This document shows, piece by piece, positions 61,863 to 64,000 of a stretch of DNA of 64,000 bases. Below the pieces are notes generated by a model. The model had not been told where the DNA came from. It did no database searches and worked only from the letters and a program-made list of their open reading frames with translations. A program made the position numbers and the translations under genes. This DNA is from Whitmania pigra (taxonomy: Eukaryota > Annelida > Clitellata > Hirudinida > Haemopidae), in assembly GCA_021613335.1 (NCBI GenBank), contig JAJTWR010000299.1, positions 4,375,501 through 4,439,500 on the forward strand, read 5' to 3'. Numbering within the stretch: the stretch's first letter is position 1; each line of letters opens with the position of its first letter.

Positions 61863-63879
61863 GAGAAGAGTTGTGGGGAGTTCTAAAGTCTTCAACAAGC
61901 AGAAAGCCTCCAGCACAGTATGGTACACAAACAACGAAGATAACATTGACCCTGATGAGGTGACGAGCGAGGTCACATCTAGCAAGGGTTTCACCCTACC
62001 CCATGCTGCCACTGCCCATACTGCCCTTAACCATATGGACAGAGAACAAGTGGTAGTGTTAACATTCACATTACATTTGCCATCACAAAAAGTTCTGAAC
62101 ACTTTTGTTATTTCAATTGAAACTGTTTTTATGTAAATGGATTGCAAATCAAATGTTTCTGATAATTTGATAAAGTATCAGATTTTCTGGCATCCTGAGG
62201 ATTTGATGATTAAATCCTTGACACTGTCATCTAAAATTCACCTCAAAATTGATTTGCACTTGTGTTCTCAGAATAATGCAACTACATCAGCCTTCCGATA
62301 CTCTCCCCACCACCTCCTCAGCAGCAGGGCCAAGTGGCTCCTGGGGATGCAGGGCAATGATCTTAATCAGGTTAAAGGTCGAATGGATGAGGCCAAATTG
62401 GAAGCTCTGAAGGCAGAGTGCCTGAGGAAGATAAACAAGGTTCAGAAGCTGATTGAACAGGAGCAGACATCTATGCAAGGTTAGTCATGGTGATGAGGAT
62501 AATGGCACTTTTTTCACTGTCATTCTATTTTTTAATGTTTGAAGTATAAAATTTAGTGATTTTAGGTTTATATTTCCATGCTTCTCAGACATTTTAGAAG
62601 TGCAATTTTTGTGTAGAAATTGTTTAGCTGAAGTTCATGACAATATGATGTAATTTAAGCCATTATTACCCGAAGGGTATGAGTGGCTTCTAAGTGCCAA
62701 ATCTTTATGAATGCAGCATGTTCTAAATTTCAAATGAAAATGGGTGAAATTGCCAAAACTGATCAGCTCTAGTTCAGTTCTAGTAACTTTCATATATGTT
62801 GTGTAAGCTTACTATTTAAGTTTCCGAACTTTGGCCTCTTTTAGTTTTATGCGATTGTTGTTCTGAGTTTGAGTGGAGTTTTATTATTTCGAGTTGAGTT
62901 CCAAGTGTGTTTCATTTTCCGTTACATTAAATGTTATTTTGCCTTTCTTGATTGCAAGTTGTCTGCTTTCAAATTCAACTTACAAATATCTATTAAAGGT
63001 TAATAGGAAAAATTATTAATAGAAATTGGTCTATCAAATTTAATTGAGCATGTTTAATATTATTCCAAATTACTTGAAGAATAAATTTCCACAGTAAAAA
63101 GTTCTAACTGCAAATCAATTACCATTTTTCTTCAAGACTATTTTTATTTTATTTTTTTAGAATATAATTTATTTTTCTAAAAGCTTGCATCAGTTACCTT
63201 TGTATGTTGCATCAGTTACATTTGAATTCTTATGCTAAATATTAGACATTTGAATTTAAACATTTACACTTGATATGATTACAATGTCATATCATTCTAT
63301 GAAACAATGCAATGCTGAAATACTGGCTTAAAAGCATATATTCATAGAAATTTACTATTAGATTGTCATAAAATAGTGTGTAAAAATGTTGCAGCAGATG
63401 CACAATATTTTAATTGTGGTATTTTAAAAATAACTGAAAGGAGATGCCAGAAAGTTTTTAATGTGTTCATTTGTTGGTGTCCTTTTGAAATATTTAAAAA
63501 CATATCTTTAATATGGGCTGATTTTGTTAATTTTTTGTTTGTAATCATAATGTGACTTTTTCATCTGATTGTTGCATCAGTTGTGGCATTCGCTGATAAT
63601 TAATAATTTTTAGTAATCACAATAAATTAAATGATGATCCAACACAAAACAACAGCATATAATAGCACCATTGGTATTCACCATAACCGCAGAGAAATTG
63701 GCAGAGTTCCTCTTCATCAGCAAAGAGGCTGACAGTTCCCAGACAACAAGGGTCAAGGCTGTCTATGAGAAAAAGGCCAAGAAGTCCAATGCAAATATAA
63801 AGGCACTTCAGCAGAAGCTTGGGACTTACAAAGCCAAATTGGAAAGACTGGAAATGATCCAGGAGGAGCAGAACAAGAG
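61863..63879 (+). CDS. TMCC-family transmembrane/coiled-coil protein, partial
   Basis: ER-associated TMCC1/2/3-type protein, partial at both ends. Exons: 61863-62052 (enters with 1 nt of a split codon, ends phase 0), 62272-62479 (phase 0 to 1), 63693-63879 (phase 1 to 2). The frame is continuous. The last two exons code for LKAECLRKINKVQKLIEQEQ, AEKLAEFLFISKEAD, TTRVKAVYEKKAKKSNANIK and ALQQKLGTYKAKLERLE. This is the conserved TMCC segment (K+QEQI..EQ......EYL....D..Q..R++..FEKKN+KS...I..LQ+KLE.Y). Exon 61863-62052 (SSKVFNKQKASSTVWYTNNE) is joined by phase and position only. The C-terminal transmembrane hairpin lies beyond the window. Confidence 0.85.
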
Positions 63880-63899
63880 GTTATTGTCTGTTATGTTAT

Positions 63900-64000
63900 T
63901 CCCATGTTATGGCTTGTCTTTGTTATTGTTTATTATTATTATTATTTAATATTATTATTAACAAATATTAATTGTAATGATTTTGATGATAATAATTATA
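63900..64000. repeat. ATT-rich low-complexity end of window
   Basis: Short TTA/ATT runs inside the TMCC intron. Confidence 0.6.

Overview
This window is AT-rich nuclear DNA from an invertebrate animal. Genes are broken by introns with GT/AG borders, introns run to almost 12 kb, and metazoan-only families are present (CABIT/SAM and SH3/SH2 signalling proteins, a two-pore K+ channel, TMCC). The rest is dense transposon debris: Tc1/mariner, an IS630-type family common in arthropods, pogo/Tigger, hAT, Helitron, Gypsy and several LINE clades. The phylum cannot be fixed from the window. The transposon spectrum would fit an arthropod, but that is a weak inference.

Gene order, all on the + strand: the last two exons of NKAP (4279-5247); two tandem paralogues with a CABIT domain and a C-terminal SAM domain, resembling GAREM (gene A 12627-21533, gene B 24427-29525); a gene ending in SH3 then SH2 (gene C 33018-38595, 5' end not found); a possible orphan exon pair (38990-39623); a K2P potassium channel of 1036 residues in two coding exons (44535-59403); and the first visible exons of a TMCC-family gene (61863-63879) running off the right edge.

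Region by region: 1-5250 is NKAP intron plus 3' end, with a 400-bp duplicated repeat, a fold-back MITE and a truncated Tc1. 5.4-11.4 kb is a retroelement block (LINE +, LINE -, Gypsy pieces, an LTR-like segment). 12.6-29.5 kb holds the CABIT-SAM pair, whose introns carry LINE, Helitron and pogo relics. 30-31.2 kb is a complete but dead Tc1-like element. 33-38.6 kb is gene C, with a hAT MITE in one intron. 41.8-43.1 kb is an IS630-type relic holding a nested MITE. The 11.76-kb K2P intron holds an R2-like LINE split by a nearly full-length Tc1-like element, and a 0.5-kb (TTA)n tract.

The main biological point is the 12.6-38.6 kb cluster. Two docking proteins of a type that in vertebrates (GAREM) feeds receptor tyrosine kinase signalling through GRB2 lie next to an SH3-SH2 protein that itself carries YxN, YxxM and ITIM-like tyrosine motifs. 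Its SH2 domain lacks the basic residues that normally bind phosphotyrosine. Joint function of the three genes is an inference from domains and proximity only.
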